A DNA stretch of 37,495 nt from Actinomycetota bacterium (GCA_030645675.1 JAUSLQ010000226.1:1-37495), one strand, 5' to 3'. Counted from the stretch's first letter, positions 1 to 9,470 are shown. Translations and numbers: made by a program. The notes: generated by a model not told the origin, from the letters alone.

Positions 1-1089
1 CTGCACACGGCCAAGCGGCTGGCCGATGCCGCGGGCGTCTATCGCTACCCGTTCCCGAAGCAGTACGGCGGCCGCGACGGCACCAACCTGGGCATGGCCG
101 TGATCCGCGAGCACTTGGCGCACAAAGGCCTCGGGCTGCACAACGACCTGCAGAACGAGCACAGCATCGTCGGCAACAACGTGGGCCTGTTGCTGATGTT
201 GGAGTACGGCACCGATCAGCAGAAGGCCGACTGGATCGACGCGCTCGCCGAGGGCCGCCGTGGCTTCGCAGTGGCCATCACCGAGCCGAACCACGGCAGC
301 GATGCCACGCACATGGAGACCACGGCGGTGCGCGACGGCGACGAGTGGGTGATCAACGGCGAGAAGACGTGGAACACCGGCATCCACGCCGCCCAGTACG
401 ACCTGATCATGGCGCGCACCAGCGGTGCTGCGGGCGACGGCGGCGGCATCACCGCCTTCCTCGTGCCCGCCGACAGCCCCGGCTTCGAGGTGTTGGAGTA
501 CCTGTGGACCTTCAACATGCCCACTGACCACGCGCACATCAGGCTCACCGACGTGCGCGTGCCGCACGCCGCCATCTTCGGTGGCGAGGGCAAGGGCCTG
601 GCCGTGGTGCAGCACTTCTTCAACGAGAACCGCATCCGCCAGGCGGCGTCGTCGCTGGGCGCGGCGCAATACTGCGTCGACGAGTCGGTGAAGTACGCGA
701 AGGAGCGCCGGCCGTTCGGCAAGCCGCTGGCCAGCAACCAGGCCATCCAGTTTCCCCTGGTGGACCTGCAGGCCCGCTGCGAGATGGTGCGGGCACTCGT
801 CCACAAGACCGCCTGGCACATGGACCGCGATGGTGCGTTCAGCCAGAGCGACAAGGTCAGCATCTGCAACTACCAGGCCAACCGGCTGTGCTGCGACGCC
901 GCCGACCAGGCGATGCAAGTGCACGGCGGCCTCGGCTACTCGCGGCACAAGCCGTTCGAGCACATCTACCGGCATCATCGCCGCTACCGCATCACCGAAG
1001 GCGCCGACGAGATCCAGATGCGTCGGGTGGCGGGCTACATGTTCGGGTTCATGAACCAGCGCGCGCCGAAGGGCGTCACCGAGAGCTGA
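1..1089 (+). CDS. Acyl-CoA dehydrogenase, 5'-truncated by window edge
   Basis: FAD-dependent alpha,beta-dehydrogenation of an acyl-CoA thioester. The reading frame is open from base 1 (LHTAKRLADAAGVYRYPFPKQYGG...) and the residues before the first ATG at 94 already match the family's N-terminal domain, so the gene starts outside the window. The flavin-binding middle region (AITEPNHGSDATHMETTA, then EWVINGEKTWNTG) and the C-terminal helical bundle (AKERRPFGKPLASNQAIQF; MQVHGGLGYSRHKPFEHIYRHHRRYRITEGADEIQ) are clear. The Glu in RITEG sits at the usual catalytic-base position of the MCAD type. It ends 38 bases from a convergent gene. The substrate cannot be told from sequence. Confidence 0.93.
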   Translation: MHTAKRLADAAGVYRYPFPKQYGGRDGTNLGMAVIREHLAHKGLGLHNDLQNEHSIVGNNVGLLLMLEYGTDQQKADWIDALAEGRRGFAVAITEPNHGSDATHMETTAVRDGDEWVINGEKTWNTGIHAAQYDLIMARTSGAAGDGGGITAFLVPADSPGFEVLEYLWTFNMPTDHAHIRLTDVRVPHAAIFGGEGKGLAVVQHFFNENRIRQAASSLGAAQYCVDESVKYAKERRPFGKPLASNQAIQFPLVDLQARCEMVRALVHKTAWHMDRDGAFSQSDKVSICNYQANRLCCDAADQAMQVHGGLGYSRHKPFEHIYRHHRRYRITEGADEIQMRRVAGYMFGFMNQRAPKGVTES

Positions 1090-1127
1090 GGGCACGCTGG
1101 GCTGCGCCGCGCAACGTCGCCGGCCGG

Positions 1128-2453
1128 CTACACCAGGCCGGCTTGGGCCAGTCGCTGCAGGATCGCCGGGCGAACCACCGCCGCCGACGCGTCGAGGTCG
1201 GCGTCAGTCGGGGTGTACGCCCAGTCGGGCTCGCCATCGAAGCCGTTGTAGTCGTGGCTGCCGTCCAGCCAGAACACCAGCACGATGTTGCCGAAGCGCT
1301 CGAAGCGGGCGAACGAGGTGTACGTGACGCCGTAGTCGAACCCGCCGTAGTTGGTGACGTAGAACTCGTCGCTGACGGTGCGTACGAGCGCGTCGGCGAT
1401 GGGTGTGGCCTCTGGGTAGGCGGCGCTGTTCTTCACCCAGCTCCAGACGGCGTCGTCGCCGTAGCCGTCGTCGAACCACTCTGCCTCGGCCTCCGGCACC
1501 GTGCCCTGGGGAGACTCGGTCATGCATCCGTTCGCCTGCGCCTCGGTTGCGGTGAGGAACTCGTCGGCAGCGGCGTCGTTGGCGAAGGCGTATGCGTCGA
1601 CGCCGAACCACCCACTGCTCGGCAGGTCCCACGACGGCCCGTACGCATCGGCGAGGCTGCCCACCTCCTGTGCCCGGTAGGTGTTGTTGCCGGCCATGCA
1701 GAAGCCGCCGTCGGCCTCTGCCGCAGGGGCCGGGTCGGGCTCCGAGTAGAAGCTCCAGTCTGCGGGAGCATCGGCCGCTGCAGGCATCGCGGCCACCAGC
1801 GCGTCACCGTCGACCCCGGGTGTGGTGACAGGGGTGGTCGTGCGCGGCACGGTGGTGGCCACCACCGTGGTGGGCGACTGCGTGCTGGCCACCACGCTGG
1901 TGGCGGTGCCGTTGCCGGAGCTGGTGGAAGTCTCCACCGAGGAGCCGGGCGCGGAAGTGGATGTGCCTGCGACCGTGCTGTTGTCGTCGTCGCCCCCGAG
2001 CAGGAAGAACGCACCGGCGCCGAGGGCGACGACCGCGACGACGGCACCGACGATCATGCCGGTCTTGCGATTCGGCCCGCTGGATGCGGGGTCTGCGCCG
2101 TAGGTCGCCAGCACCGTGCCAGTGGGAATGCCGCCCGGGGGAGCGATGGTGGGGTGCTGAACGTCGGCACCCGGCGTGCCCCACACCTGCGATGCGACCG
2201 GTGGTTGGTACGCCTGCGCGCCGATCGGTGGCTGCGGTTGCGTGGGCGGCTGCACCGCCATCGGTAGTTCCGGTCCGGGTTGCATCGACATGGGCTGCAT
2301 CGGCATCGCCTGCGTGGGGGCGGTGGAGGCCATCCCCAAGGGGTCGACCCCGGCGACGCCGCTGTCGTTCACGTGCTCGGTCCAGGCCTGACCGTCCCAC
2401 CAGCGGTACTCGTGCCGGTGCATCGGGTCCGGTTGCCATGAGGCAGTGGTCAT
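1128..2453 (-). CDS. DUF2510 membrane-anchored protein with Ser/Thr-rich linker
   Basis: Function unknown. The protein has 441 residues. It opens with a DUF2510 domain (ASWQPDPMHRHEYRWWDGQAWTEHVNDSG, residues about 4-32), a short W-rich module typical of actinobacterial membrane proteins. A Pro/Gln/Met-rich cytoplasmic stretch follows (to about 125), then one transmembrane helix (MIVGAVVAVVALGAGAFFLLGG), a Ser/Thr-rich spacer and a C-terminal extracytoplasmic domain with two cysteines (FCMAG, GCMTE) that might form a disulfide. The start is an ATG with GGAGGG about 5 bases upstream. It is divergent from the small membrane-protein locus at 2572. No enzyme motif is seen. Confidence 0.85.
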   Translation of the reverse strand: MTTASWQPDPMHRHEYRWWDGQAWTEHVNDSGVAGVDPLGMASTAPTQAMPMQPMSMQPGPELPMAVQPPTQPQPPIGAQAYQPPVASQVWGTPGADVQHPTIAPPGGIPTGTVLATYGADPASSGPNRKTGMIVGAVVAVVALGAGAFFLLGGDDDNSTVAGTSTSAPGSSVETSTSSGNGTATSVVASTQSPTTVVATTVPRTTTPVTTPGVDGDALVAAMPAAADAPADWSFYSEPDPAPAAEADGGFCMAGNNTYRAQEVGSLADAYGPSWDLPSSGWFGVDAYAFANDAAADEFLTATEAQANGCMTESPQGTVPEAEAEWFDDGYGDDAVWSWVKNSAAYPEATPIADALVRTVSDEFYVTNYGGFDYGVTYTSFARFERFGNIVLVFWLDGSHDYNGFDGEPDWAYTPTDADLDASAAVVRPAILQRLAQAGLV

Positions 2454-2571
2454 CTCGCCCTCCCGCGTTGCGTGCTACCACTCTGCACGGTGACCCAAAC
2501 CGTAGGCAAGAGGCCTTAGGTCAGTGCGAACGGCGATCACCGTTGCGCCGGCCGCGGCTAACGTCGCCGGC

Positions 2572-2842
2572 ATGTACCGCAACGTGCTGCTGGTGCGCCA
2601 CGCCGGCCTCAGCTGGGGTTCGGGGTTCCTCATCGTCGGGCTGGTGGTGGCCGGTGTCGGCGCCATGTTGGGGGTGCTGGTGCTTGCCCCCGGAGGCGAT
2701 CGTTCGGTTGTGGCCGAACGCAGCGGTGACGGCCCAGGTGTGCGCCGCCCTGATGACGCGCTACCTGCTCGCCGCCGCGGCCGACACCTGCCTGGTGGCC
2801 ACCGCACTGCCGACCATGGTTGCCAAGTGGCGAGCTGCGTGA
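2572..2842 (+). pseudogene. Small membrane protein interrupted by a +1 frameshift
   Basis: From ATG 2572 the frame reads MYRNVLLVRHAGLSWGSG followed by a hydrophobic helix (FLIVGLVVAGVGAMLGVLVLAP), with strong G/C at third positions. Just after a CCCCC run near 2689-2693 that bias moves to the next frame, which reads EAIVRLWPNAAVTAQVCAALMTRYLLAAAADTCLVATALPTMVAKWRAA and stops at 2842. Removing one C joins them into an 89-residue protein with two hydrophobic segments. A TAACGT box seven bases before the ATG fits a leaderless promoter. It may be a sequencing error in a homopolymer, a true frameshift, or programmed slippage. The protein family is not recognised. Confidence 0.5.
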
Positions 2843-2874
2843 ACGAGGCCACCACCGCTGTGCGATACGGTTTC

Positions 2875-2890
2875 CTGAACGGTGGGTCAG
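2875..2890 (+). promoter_or_regulatory. Candidate operator of the shared 16-bp motif, before the ABC ATPase gene
   Basis: CTGAACGGTGGGTCAG matches the site at 5133 at 13 of 16 positions, with both outer arms (CTGA, TCAG) intact. It follows a possible -10 box TACGGT (2866-2871) by three bases, so a bound protein would cover the transcription start. The translation start lies 27 bases further on. Confidence 0.5.
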
Positions 2891-2917
2891 TCGCTCGCCA
2901 CGGTGTGGGGGATGTCG

Positions 2918-3976
<1,059 letters not shown>

Positions 3977-3978
3977 CT

Positions 3979-5088
3979 TCAGCCCAACGGTCCGCGGGCA
4001 GCGAGGTAGTGCTTCGTGAACGCGATGACGAGTGCGTCCTTCTCCGTCAGCACTCCGTGTTCGAAGGCCCGTGACGACACGCCCTGCTGCACACGCTCGC
4101 AGACCAGGTTGTCCTGTGTGGCCACCAGCTCGTTGAACTCCACCACCGGTGTCGGGTCGAAGGCCGGTGCCTCGATCGTCGTGGGCGCGAACATGAACTC
4201 CATCGTCATCGTGGTGAGGTGCGGCCCCTTGGGGAACAGCGTGCTGACGATGGCGCAGGTGCCCGTCACGTCGATGAACCCGTTGGGAAAGATCGTGCCG
4301 CCGTAGTAGCTGTTCGCATCAGCCGCGTCGGCACCGCCGATGCCCGGCAGCAGCGGCAGGTCGACGGCGTCGGACGCCATGCTGTGGCCGCGTGCCAGCG
4401 CCACGCCACCGTCGTCGCGCTCGCTGTCGGTGACCCAGCCGGTGCGGTACAGGGGCACCAGCTCGACCAGCTCGGGGTGCACCCGCGTGCAGTGCAGGCA
4501 CTCCTGGTAGTTCTCCACCACGATCTTCCAGTTGGCCGCGATGTCGCACGTGGTGATGGCCCCGACCCTCAAGCCGCCGAACTGGAAGCGCGCGAGCGAC
4601 AACAGCTCGGCACAGTGCACTTCCATCCACGCGTCGAACGCCGGTGGGTCCTTGGCCATGCTGACGAACACGAAGCCCTGCCACTCGCGCACGTGGTACG
4701 CCCACAGTGGCAGCGCGGCCTTGTCCACCTGCTCGTCGTCGAGGTGCGGCGTGGCCACCAGCTGGCCGTCCAGTGCGTACGTCCACGCGTGGTAGGGGCA
4801 CATCAGCGAGCCCTGCGCGGTATCGGAGCGGCCGTCGCACAGGCGGGCGCCGCGGTGACGGCACACGTTGGCGAACGCGTGCAGCCGGCCCTTCAGGTCG
4901 CGGGTCAGCAGCACGCTCTCGCCGGCGAGATCCACCACCGTGCGATTGCCTGCAGCGAGGCGGTCGGCCCGGGCCGCGAGCATCCATCCGGCGTGGAAGA
5001 TGCGCTGCCGTTCCAGCTCGTACACCTCGTCGGAGAGGTAGTCCTGCCTGGTCAGTGTGCGGGTGTCGTGCGACGTGCCGTCAGCCAT
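3979..5088 (-). CDS. Rieske non-heme iron oxygenase, alpha subunit
   Basis: Oxygenase with 369 residues from ATG 5088, which has AAGGGAG nine bases upstream (a longer GTG start at 5130 lacks this). The Rieske [2Fe-2S] ligands are C76-x-H78 (VCRHRGARLC) and C97-x2-H100 (CPYHAWTY). The mononuclear iron site is in NWKIVVENYQECLHCTRVHPEL: H199 and H204, with E196 where a carboxylate bridges the two metal centres. This pattern is shared with quaternary-amine demethylases such as glycine-betaine, stachydrine and carnitine oxygenases, as well as with ring hydroxylases. Given the carnitine-to-betaine genes in the window, betaine demethylation is an attractive guess, but it is not proven. No reductase gene is adjacent. 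It is divergent from the aminotransferase across a symmetric operator. Confidence 0.88.
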   Translation of the reverse strand: MADGTSHDTRTLTRQDYLSDEVYELERQRIFHAGWMLAARADRLAAGNRTVVDLAGESVLLTRDLKGRLHAFANVCRHRGARLCDGRSDTAQGSLMCPYHAWTYALDGQLVATPHLDDEQVDKAALPLWAYHVREWQGFVFVSMAKDPPAFDAWMEVHCAELLSLARFQFGGLRVGAITTCDIAANWKIVVENYQECLHCTRVHPELVELVPLYRTGWVTDSERDDGGVALARGHSMASDAVDLPLLPGIGGADAADANSYYGGTIFPNGFIDVTGTCAIVSTLFPKGPHLTTMTMEFMFAPTTIEAPAFDPTPVVEFNELVATQDNLVCERVQQGVSSRAFEHGVLTEKDALVIAFTKHYLAARGPLG

Positions 5089-5132
5089 GAGAGTGCGCTC
5101 CCTTGTTCCCCGGGCGCGACTGTACCCCAACC

Positions 5133-5148
5133 CTGAACGGCCGATCAG
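5133..5148. promoter_or_regulatory. Symmetric operator between Rieske and aminotransferase genes
   Basis: CTGAACGGCCGATCAG is a near-perfect palindrome (14 of 16 positions). It sits between two outward-facing -10-like boxes: TAGTGT (5160-5165, plus strand, leaderless start at 5171) and TACAGT (about 5119-5124, minus strand). The spacing is nearly equal on both sides (about 10 and 8 bases), so a single bound dimer could control both promoters. Related sites occur at 2875, 14237 and 20731. Confidence 0.6.
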
Positions 5149-5170
5149 CCAGCTGGGCTAGTGTTCCGCC

Positions 5171-6574
5171 ATGGGGCTCGGATCCGATGTTTCCCTCGAC
5201 GATCTCATCCGGCGCGAGGAAGCGGTGTTCGTTGCCCGCATGGGCAAGACCGCCGAGCTGTGGCAACGTGCGCAACGCTCGATGCCCGGCGGTGTGTGCT
5301 CCAGCTGGGCCAGCTCGCGGCCGCTGCCGGTGTGGGTCAGCCACGGCGAGGGCGCGTACGTGTGGGACGCCGACGGCACGCGCTACGCCGACATGCACGG
5401 CGGCTACGGCGTGAACGCGGTGGGTCACGCCAACCCCGCTGTGGTGCGGGCAGTGCAGGATCGCGTCGCCAGAGGCACACACTTCGCCCAGCCGACCGAA
5501 GACGCGATTCACGTGGCCGAGGCGCTGGCCCAGCGGTTCGGCCTGCCCCAGTGGCGCTTCGGCAACTCCGGCACGGAGATGACGATGGACGCGTTCCACC
5601 TGATGCGCGCCATCACCGGCCGCAAGCTGGTGGTGAAGATCGAAGGCACGTACCACGGCCACCACGACTCGGCGATGGTGTCGATCTTCCGCTCGGCGGC
5701 GCAGCTCGGCCCGCTGCACGAGCCGCACCGGGTGCCAGGGCCGGGAGTGGTGCAGGAGATGGCCGATCTGCTGCGCATCGTCCCGTTCAACGACCTACCG
5801 GCGCTGGAACGGGTGCTGGAACAGCACCGCGGCCAGATCGCGGGCATGATCGTCGAGCCGATGATGATGAACGCGGGCATCATCCCACCCCAACCGGGGT
5901 ACTTGGAGGGGGTGCGGCAGATGACACGCGACTACGGCGTGCTGCTGGCCTTCGACGAGGTGAAGACAGGGCTGGTGGTCGATTGGGGCGGCGCCACCCG
6001 CCTGTTCGGGGTCACGCCCGACATCGTGTGCCTCGCCAAGGCGCTCGGTGGCGGGCTGCCGTGCGGCGCCATCGGTGGCACCGAAGAGGTGATGTCGGCC
6101 ATCACCGATGGGCGCTACGACCAGATCGGCACGTTCAACGGCAATCCACTGACGATGGCTGCGGCGCGCGCCACGCTCGCCGAGGTACTGACCCCCGATG
6201 TGTACGAGCGCGCCGAAGCCCTGGGCGAACGCATGCTGGCCGGCTCCATCGCCGCGCTCGCCACGCACGGCCAGCCGTCGTACGGCAAGGTGCACGGGTT
6301 CAAGGGTTCGGTGGTGTTCCACGACCGGCCGGCGCGCAACTACCGCGAGTTCCTCGCCATCTCCACCGCCGTCAGCCACTTGCACTTCCTGGTGCAGTTC
6401 AACAACGGCGTGTTCCTTCCGCCGTGGGGCAAGAGCGAGTCGTGGACGCTCAGCGTCGCTCATGGCGAGGTCGACGCCGACCAGTACGTGGCCAACGTCG
6501 CCCGCCTGGGCGAGCTGGTGGCCGGGCTGGGCGACCGTTTATCGACCCTGTTCGCAACCGGGAGCTTCAACTGA
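5171..6574 (+). CDS. Class III PLP aminotransferase (glutamate-1-semialdehyde aminomutase-like)
   Basis: PLP enzyme of 467 residues that transfers an amino group from a terminal amine or omega-amino acid, or isomerises an amino aldehyde. The fold is read from GGYGVNAVGHANPAVVRAVQDR, FGNSGTEMTMDAFHLMR, EGTYHGHHDS, the PLP-nitrogen Asp in LLAFDEVKTG and the Schiff-base Lys290 in VCLAKALGGGLPCGAIGG. Overall it resembles GSA-aminomutase-like catabolic aminotransferases rather than HemL, and there are no haem genes nearby. The start is probably leaderless: TAGTGT lies six bases before the ATG. Its TGA overlaps the ATG of the PhyH gene by one base, so the two are translationally coupled and probably act in sequence. 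The substrate is unknown; a polyamine or betaine-related amine fits the neighbourhood. Confidence 0.9.
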   Translation: MGLGSDVSLDDLIRREEAVFVARMGKTAELWQRAQRSMPGGVCSSWASSRPLPVWVSHGEGAYVWDADGTRYADMHGGYGVNAVGHANPAVVRAVQDRVARGTHFAQPTEDAIHVAEALAQRFGLPQWRFGNSGTEMTMDAFHLMRAITGRKLVVKIEGTYHGHHDSAMVSIFRSAAQLGPLHEPHRVPGPGVVQEMADLLRIVPFNDLPALERVLEQHRGQIAGMIVEPMMMNAGIIPPQPGYLEGVRQMTRDYGVLLAFDEVKTGLVVDWGGATRLFGVTPDIVCLAKALGGGLPCGAIGGTEEVMSAITDGRYDQIGTFNGNPLTMAAARATLAEVLTPDVYERAEALGERMLAGSIAALATHGQPSYGKVHGFKGSVVFHDRPARNYREFLAISTAVSHLHFLVQFNNGVFLPPWGKSESWTLSVAHGEVDADQYVANVARLGELVAGLGDRLSTLFATGSFN

Positions 6575-7425
6575 TGGTGGCCCTGCAACAGGTCGCCAAG
6601 CACGACGGCGCCGAAGCCGTGCTGGCCGCCCTGGCCACCGACGGCGCGGTGATCGTGCGCGACTTCCTCGCCCCCGGGCTGCTGCAGCAGTTCCGCGACG
6701 ACATGGAGGCCCATGCCTCCGGCCACCCAGCCGGTTCGCTGGCGGACAACCAGCAGGTCCAGCAGTTCTGGGGGCGCAACACGAAGCGGTTCACACGCCT
6801 GGCCCACCGCAGCCCGGCGTTCGTCGAGATCCTCACCGACCCGCTGTACCTGGCGGTTGCCGACGCCATGCTGCTGCCCCAGGCCAGCGACTACTGGATG
6901 AACACGGGGCAGATGATGATCATCGGGCCCGGCGAGAAGGCTCAGTGGCTGCATCGCGACGCGGAGAACTGGCCCACGCTGTGTGCGCCCGGCGCCTTCG
7001 AGGTGACTCTCAGCTGCCTGTTTGCGATCTCGGATTTCACCGACGAGGTGGGTGCTACCAGGGTGGCACCCGGCAGCCATCTGTGGGCCGACTACCAGCG
7101 CCGGGCCACCCCGGAGGAAGTGTGCCAGGCCGTGATGCCGGCGGGCAGCGGCATGATCTACACGGGTCGCGTGCTGCACAGCGGCGGCGCCAATCGCACC
7201 GCCTCCCAATGGCGGTACGGGCTGCACCTGTCGTACGTACTCGGGTGGCTGACGCCGGAAGAAGCGTCGCCGCTGGGTGCCTCCTGGGCCGATGTCGCCC
7301 ACCTGCCGCAGGTGGCGCAGCGGCTGCTCGGCTGGCGTTGCAGTGCGGTGAACGACCGCCACGCGGCACGGCTGTGGACCGTCGACTACGAAGACGTGCC
7401 CACCGGCCTCGGGTACGACAGCTAG
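6574..7425 (+). CDS. PhyH-family Fe(II)/2-oxoglutarate dioxygenase
   Basis: Phytanoyl-CoA dioxygenase superfamily hydroxylase, 283 residues. The iron triad is H127-x-D129 (WLHRDAEN) and distal H202 (GRVLHSGGANRT), with R208 positioned for the 2-oxoglutarate carboxylate. APGSHLW, the usual turn before the distal His, is present. The ATG overlaps the stop of the aminotransferase (TGATG), so it depends on upstream translation. A longer open frame runs through upstream sequence but belongs to a shadow of the aminotransferase. The pair would hydroxylate and then transaminate (or the reverse) a shared compound. PhyH members act on acyl-CoAs, ectoine, free amino acids and other small molecules, so the substrate is left open. 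Confidence 0.87.
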   Translation: MVALQQVAKHDGAEAVLAALATDGAVIVRDFLAPGLLQQFRDDMEAHASGHPAGSLADNQQVQQFWGRNTKRFTRLAHRSPAFVEILTDPLYLAVADAMLLPQASDYWMNTGQMMIIGPGEKAQWLHRDAENWPTLCAPGAFEVTLSCLFAISDFTDEVGATRVAPGSHLWADYQRRATPEEVCQAVMPAGSGMIYTGRVLHSGGANRTASQWRYGLHLSYVLGWLTPEEASPLGASWADVAHLPQVAQRLLGWRCSAVNDRHAARLWTVDYEDVPTGLGYDS

Positions 7426-7750
7426 TGCTGTGTCAGAGAACGTTCGCCCTGTCACTTACCGAAGCCAGACCTCAACAGCCGGCAGGCACTTCGTGAGCCA
7501 CCGACAGCGACCTCAACGACGCTACGAAACCGTCGCGCCAGCCACCAGTCTCAAGTAGGCACCTATGGGACGCGGTTACAACGGGTGATCGGCGAGCATC
7601 ATGCGACGGTCGGCCGTGATCAGAATGCCCGGATACCTGACGGGTTCGATGGGTCGGCGGCCGTGAAGTTCTGATCGGTCAAGCGCCTCCTATAGCCGGC
7701 CGACCCTTCCCTGCCAGACCGGAAGCGCCGTAGCGCGCGGATCGGCGGTA
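7426..7750. other. Gene-poor stretch with a possible minus-strand gene remnant
   Basis: No complete gene is seen. On the minus strand a short open stretch (about 7586-7687, after a TAG stop) reads SELHGRRPIEPVRYPGILITADRRMMLADHPL then stop. It looks like the C-terminus of a real protein but has no proper start, so a decayed gene end is possible. The first bases after 7425 (TGCTGTGTCAGAGAACG) vaguely resemble an insertion-sequence end, but no matching second end was found. Confidence 0.3.
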
Positions 7751-7975
7751 TTACACCGCGAACGCGGTGCCGCAGATCAGACAGTAGAGCGGGCCGGTGT
7801 GCTCGGCAGGAACCTTCACCGGTTCGTACCAGTGGCAGGGCGAGGCCACCGTGACCATGTCATCCGGCTCCTTGAGCGGGTCCGGATGGCCTGGTACGGC
7901 AAGGTGCCCGGTCTGCTTGAATTTGACGTACTTCGTCGAGGGACCCTTGAACACCTCGCCGATCGCGTCGTCCAT
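7751..7975 (-). CDS. Small conserved-looking protein with C-terminal cysteines
   Basis: A 74-residue protein of unknown function. I start it at MDDAIGEVFKGPSTKYVKFKQTG because third-position G/C is strong from here; the longer upstream extension to 8131 is Arg-rich and looks like non-coding translation. The end reads VASPCHWYEPVKVPAEHTGPLYCLICGTAFAV. Cys-His early and CLIC late could form a small zinc ribbon, though the first pair is CH rather than CxxC. A weak GCAGG lies upstream. It is divergent from the HEAT/zinc-ribbon gene at 8239. The family is not recognised. Confidence 0.6.
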   Translation of the reverse strand: MDDAIGEVFKGPSTKYVKFKQTGHLAVPGHPDPLKEPDDMVTVASPCHWYEPVKVPAEHTGPLYCLICGTAFAV

Positions 7976-8238
7976 GAAGCCTGCTCGTACCGAGCGAACA
8001 ACGAGGCTCGCCAACGACCAGGCGTGGCGACGGCACATCGGTCGCCGCCCCATCGCGTTGCCGCCGCGCCGCCCGACGGTGGGCACGCCAGCGGCGCAGG
8101 ATTGGTCATCCAACGGATGGCGACCAGCCATAGACTGAAGAAGCGCCCACCGGCCTCAGAATCGCCGCGTTGGGCTTGGACCTCGAAGCGCCGAGCAGCC
8201 CAAGTACCGAAGGTTGGCGCAGCAAAGGAAAATGTGCC

Positions 8239-9084
8239 ATGGGACTGTTCTCCCATCGGATGAAGCCATCCCATGTCGAGCGCTGGGCCAGACAGCGCGA
8301 TGTCGCTCGGCTCGTCGAGGCGCTGCACTACGGCTGGGATGGCCGCGAACTGTCGTCTGAGGAGTACCTCAGCATGCGTGCAGAGTCCCGGGACGGGAAG
8401 GCGAGAGAGGTCCGAGAGGCCGCCGCGTATGCGCTCGCTCAAATGGATGACGTGACCGACACTCGTGTCATCGAACCGCTCATCACCTCCCTGGACGACC
8501 CCAGCGGGGTCGTCGCAGACGTAGCTCGGCGGGCGCTCGAGCGGATGACGAACAAGTGCTTCCAAGACGACCAGGGCAGATCCGCGGATCCGGCGCGGTG
8601 GCGGACGTGGTGGAAGAAGAACGAGCACGACCGCCAACTGCTGCGCGAGCCGCTCCGTTCACGGCGCGTGGAGGTGTGGAGCGAGACCCAGCAGCAGATC
8701 AACCGGGCTCATGAAACGCCGCTCCTGATCGAAGGCGTGTTACAGGCACTCAACTACGGCGACTACCAGAATGAGAAGGAAGAAGCGCAACTGAGGCAGC
8801 AGCTGAACGTCTGGCAGAAGTCCCGAGACGAACAGTTGGCGCCCGAGCTGGCGCACACGCGCCAGGCCTTGGAGCGGAAATGGCGCGCCCAAGAGGATGC
8901 ATGGCGCGCAGAAGACGAAGCGTGGCTCGAAGAGCAGCGGCAACGTGGAGCGAGCGTCCCACTCTCCCCACCTCAGATTCTCCATCGCTGCCCATCATGC
9001 GGCGCAGACCTGCAAGAGCGCAGGGTCCTGAGGGGGGACGGCGGGCCCGTCTGCGCGTACTGCCGGGGCGGACTCCCTGAGTGA
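8239..9084 (+). CDS. HEAT-repeat protein with C-terminal zinc ribbon
   Basis: Unknown function, 281 residues. ATG 8239 (MGLFSHRMKPSHVERW) has AAAGGAAA about nine bases upstream. Residues about 50-100 contain HEAT/PBS-lyase-like helices (KAREVREAAAYALAQMDDVTDTRVIEPLITSLDDPSGVVADVARRALERM), which usually serve as protein-binding scaffolds. A long charged helical section follows (EAQLRQQLNVWQKSRDEQLAPELAHTRQALERKWRAQEDAWRAEDEAWLEEQRQ), probably a coiled coil. The end has a CxxC...CxxC zinc ribbon (CPSCGADLQERRVLRGDGGPVCAYCRGG). Codon use is less G/C-biased than in the catabolic genes, and the IS110 remnant follows directly, so this segment may have been acquired. Confidence 0.7.
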   Translation: MGLFSHRMKPSHVERWARQRDVARLVEALHYGWDGRELSSEEYLSMRAESRDGKAREVREAAAYALAQMDDVTDTRVIEPLITSLDDPSGVVADVARRALERMTNKCFQDDQGRSADPARWRTWWKKNEHDRQLLREPLRSRRVEVWSETQQQINRAHETPLLIEGVLQALNYGDYQNEKEEAQLRQQLNVWQKSRDEQLAPELAHTRQALERKWRAQEDAWRAEDEAWLEEQRQRGASVPLSPPQILHRCPSCGADLQERRVLRGDGGPVCAYCRGGLPE

Positions 9085-9099
9085 ACCGCCGACTTGTAT

Positions 9100-9329
9100 G
9101 TGAGGTGCCGGTCGGGACGAGCTGAGGTTCGTAGCGTCCGGTAAGTCGTCGGTCGGGTTGGCTCGTGAATCGCCTGCCGTCTTCGGGCTGGCTCTCCCCG
9201 GTTATGCCTTCCGACCGGCGACCGGTCGCGGTCTGGCTCAACAGAGGACTGGTCCCGTTCCGACGGGCCTCGAAGTCGGCATGCCGACCGTGGCTTCCCA
9301 TCATCACCACCACGGAACGGAGCATGTAG
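9100..9329 (+). other. Non-coding left flank of the IS110-type remnant
   Basis: About 230 bases without a convincing gene. In IS110-family elements the non-coding end next to the recombinase gene carries the bridge RNA that guides insertion, so this stretch is where such an RNA would lie. It contains self-complementary segments (CCGACCGGCGACCGGTCGCGG near 9210-9230; GTCGGCATGCCGAC near 9275-9288). No element boundary could be fixed by eye. Confidence 0.3.
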
Positions 9330-9470
9330 ATGATCATTGGAGTGAACCCGCACAAGAGCTCGCACACCGCAACCGCTGTCGACGCGTCGTCGAACAGGCC
9401 GGTCGCGCCGGTGCGCGTCGAGGCGACGTTGGCCGGCTATCGGGAGTTGATGCGATGGTCGGGTCTGGTC
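9330..9470 (+). pseudogene. IS110-family transposase N-terminal fragment
   Basis: MIIGVNPHKSSHTATAVDASSNRPVAPVRVEATLAGYRELMRW is the start of an IS110-type DEDD recombinase, whose usual opening is GVDPHK. Here the first catalytic Asp has become Asn. Family resemblance ends at about residue 44; the frame stays open to 9695, but that part is the antisense of another coding remnant. Full-length members have about 350-420 residues, so this is a dead stump. It shows that a mobile element once inserted next to the HEAT-repeat gene. Confidence 0.7.

Noticed and set aside
7660-7685. Another copy of the shared operator (CTGATCGGTCAAG).
   Set aside because: The half-sites are four bases closer than in the other sites and no promoter or gene start is suitably placed.
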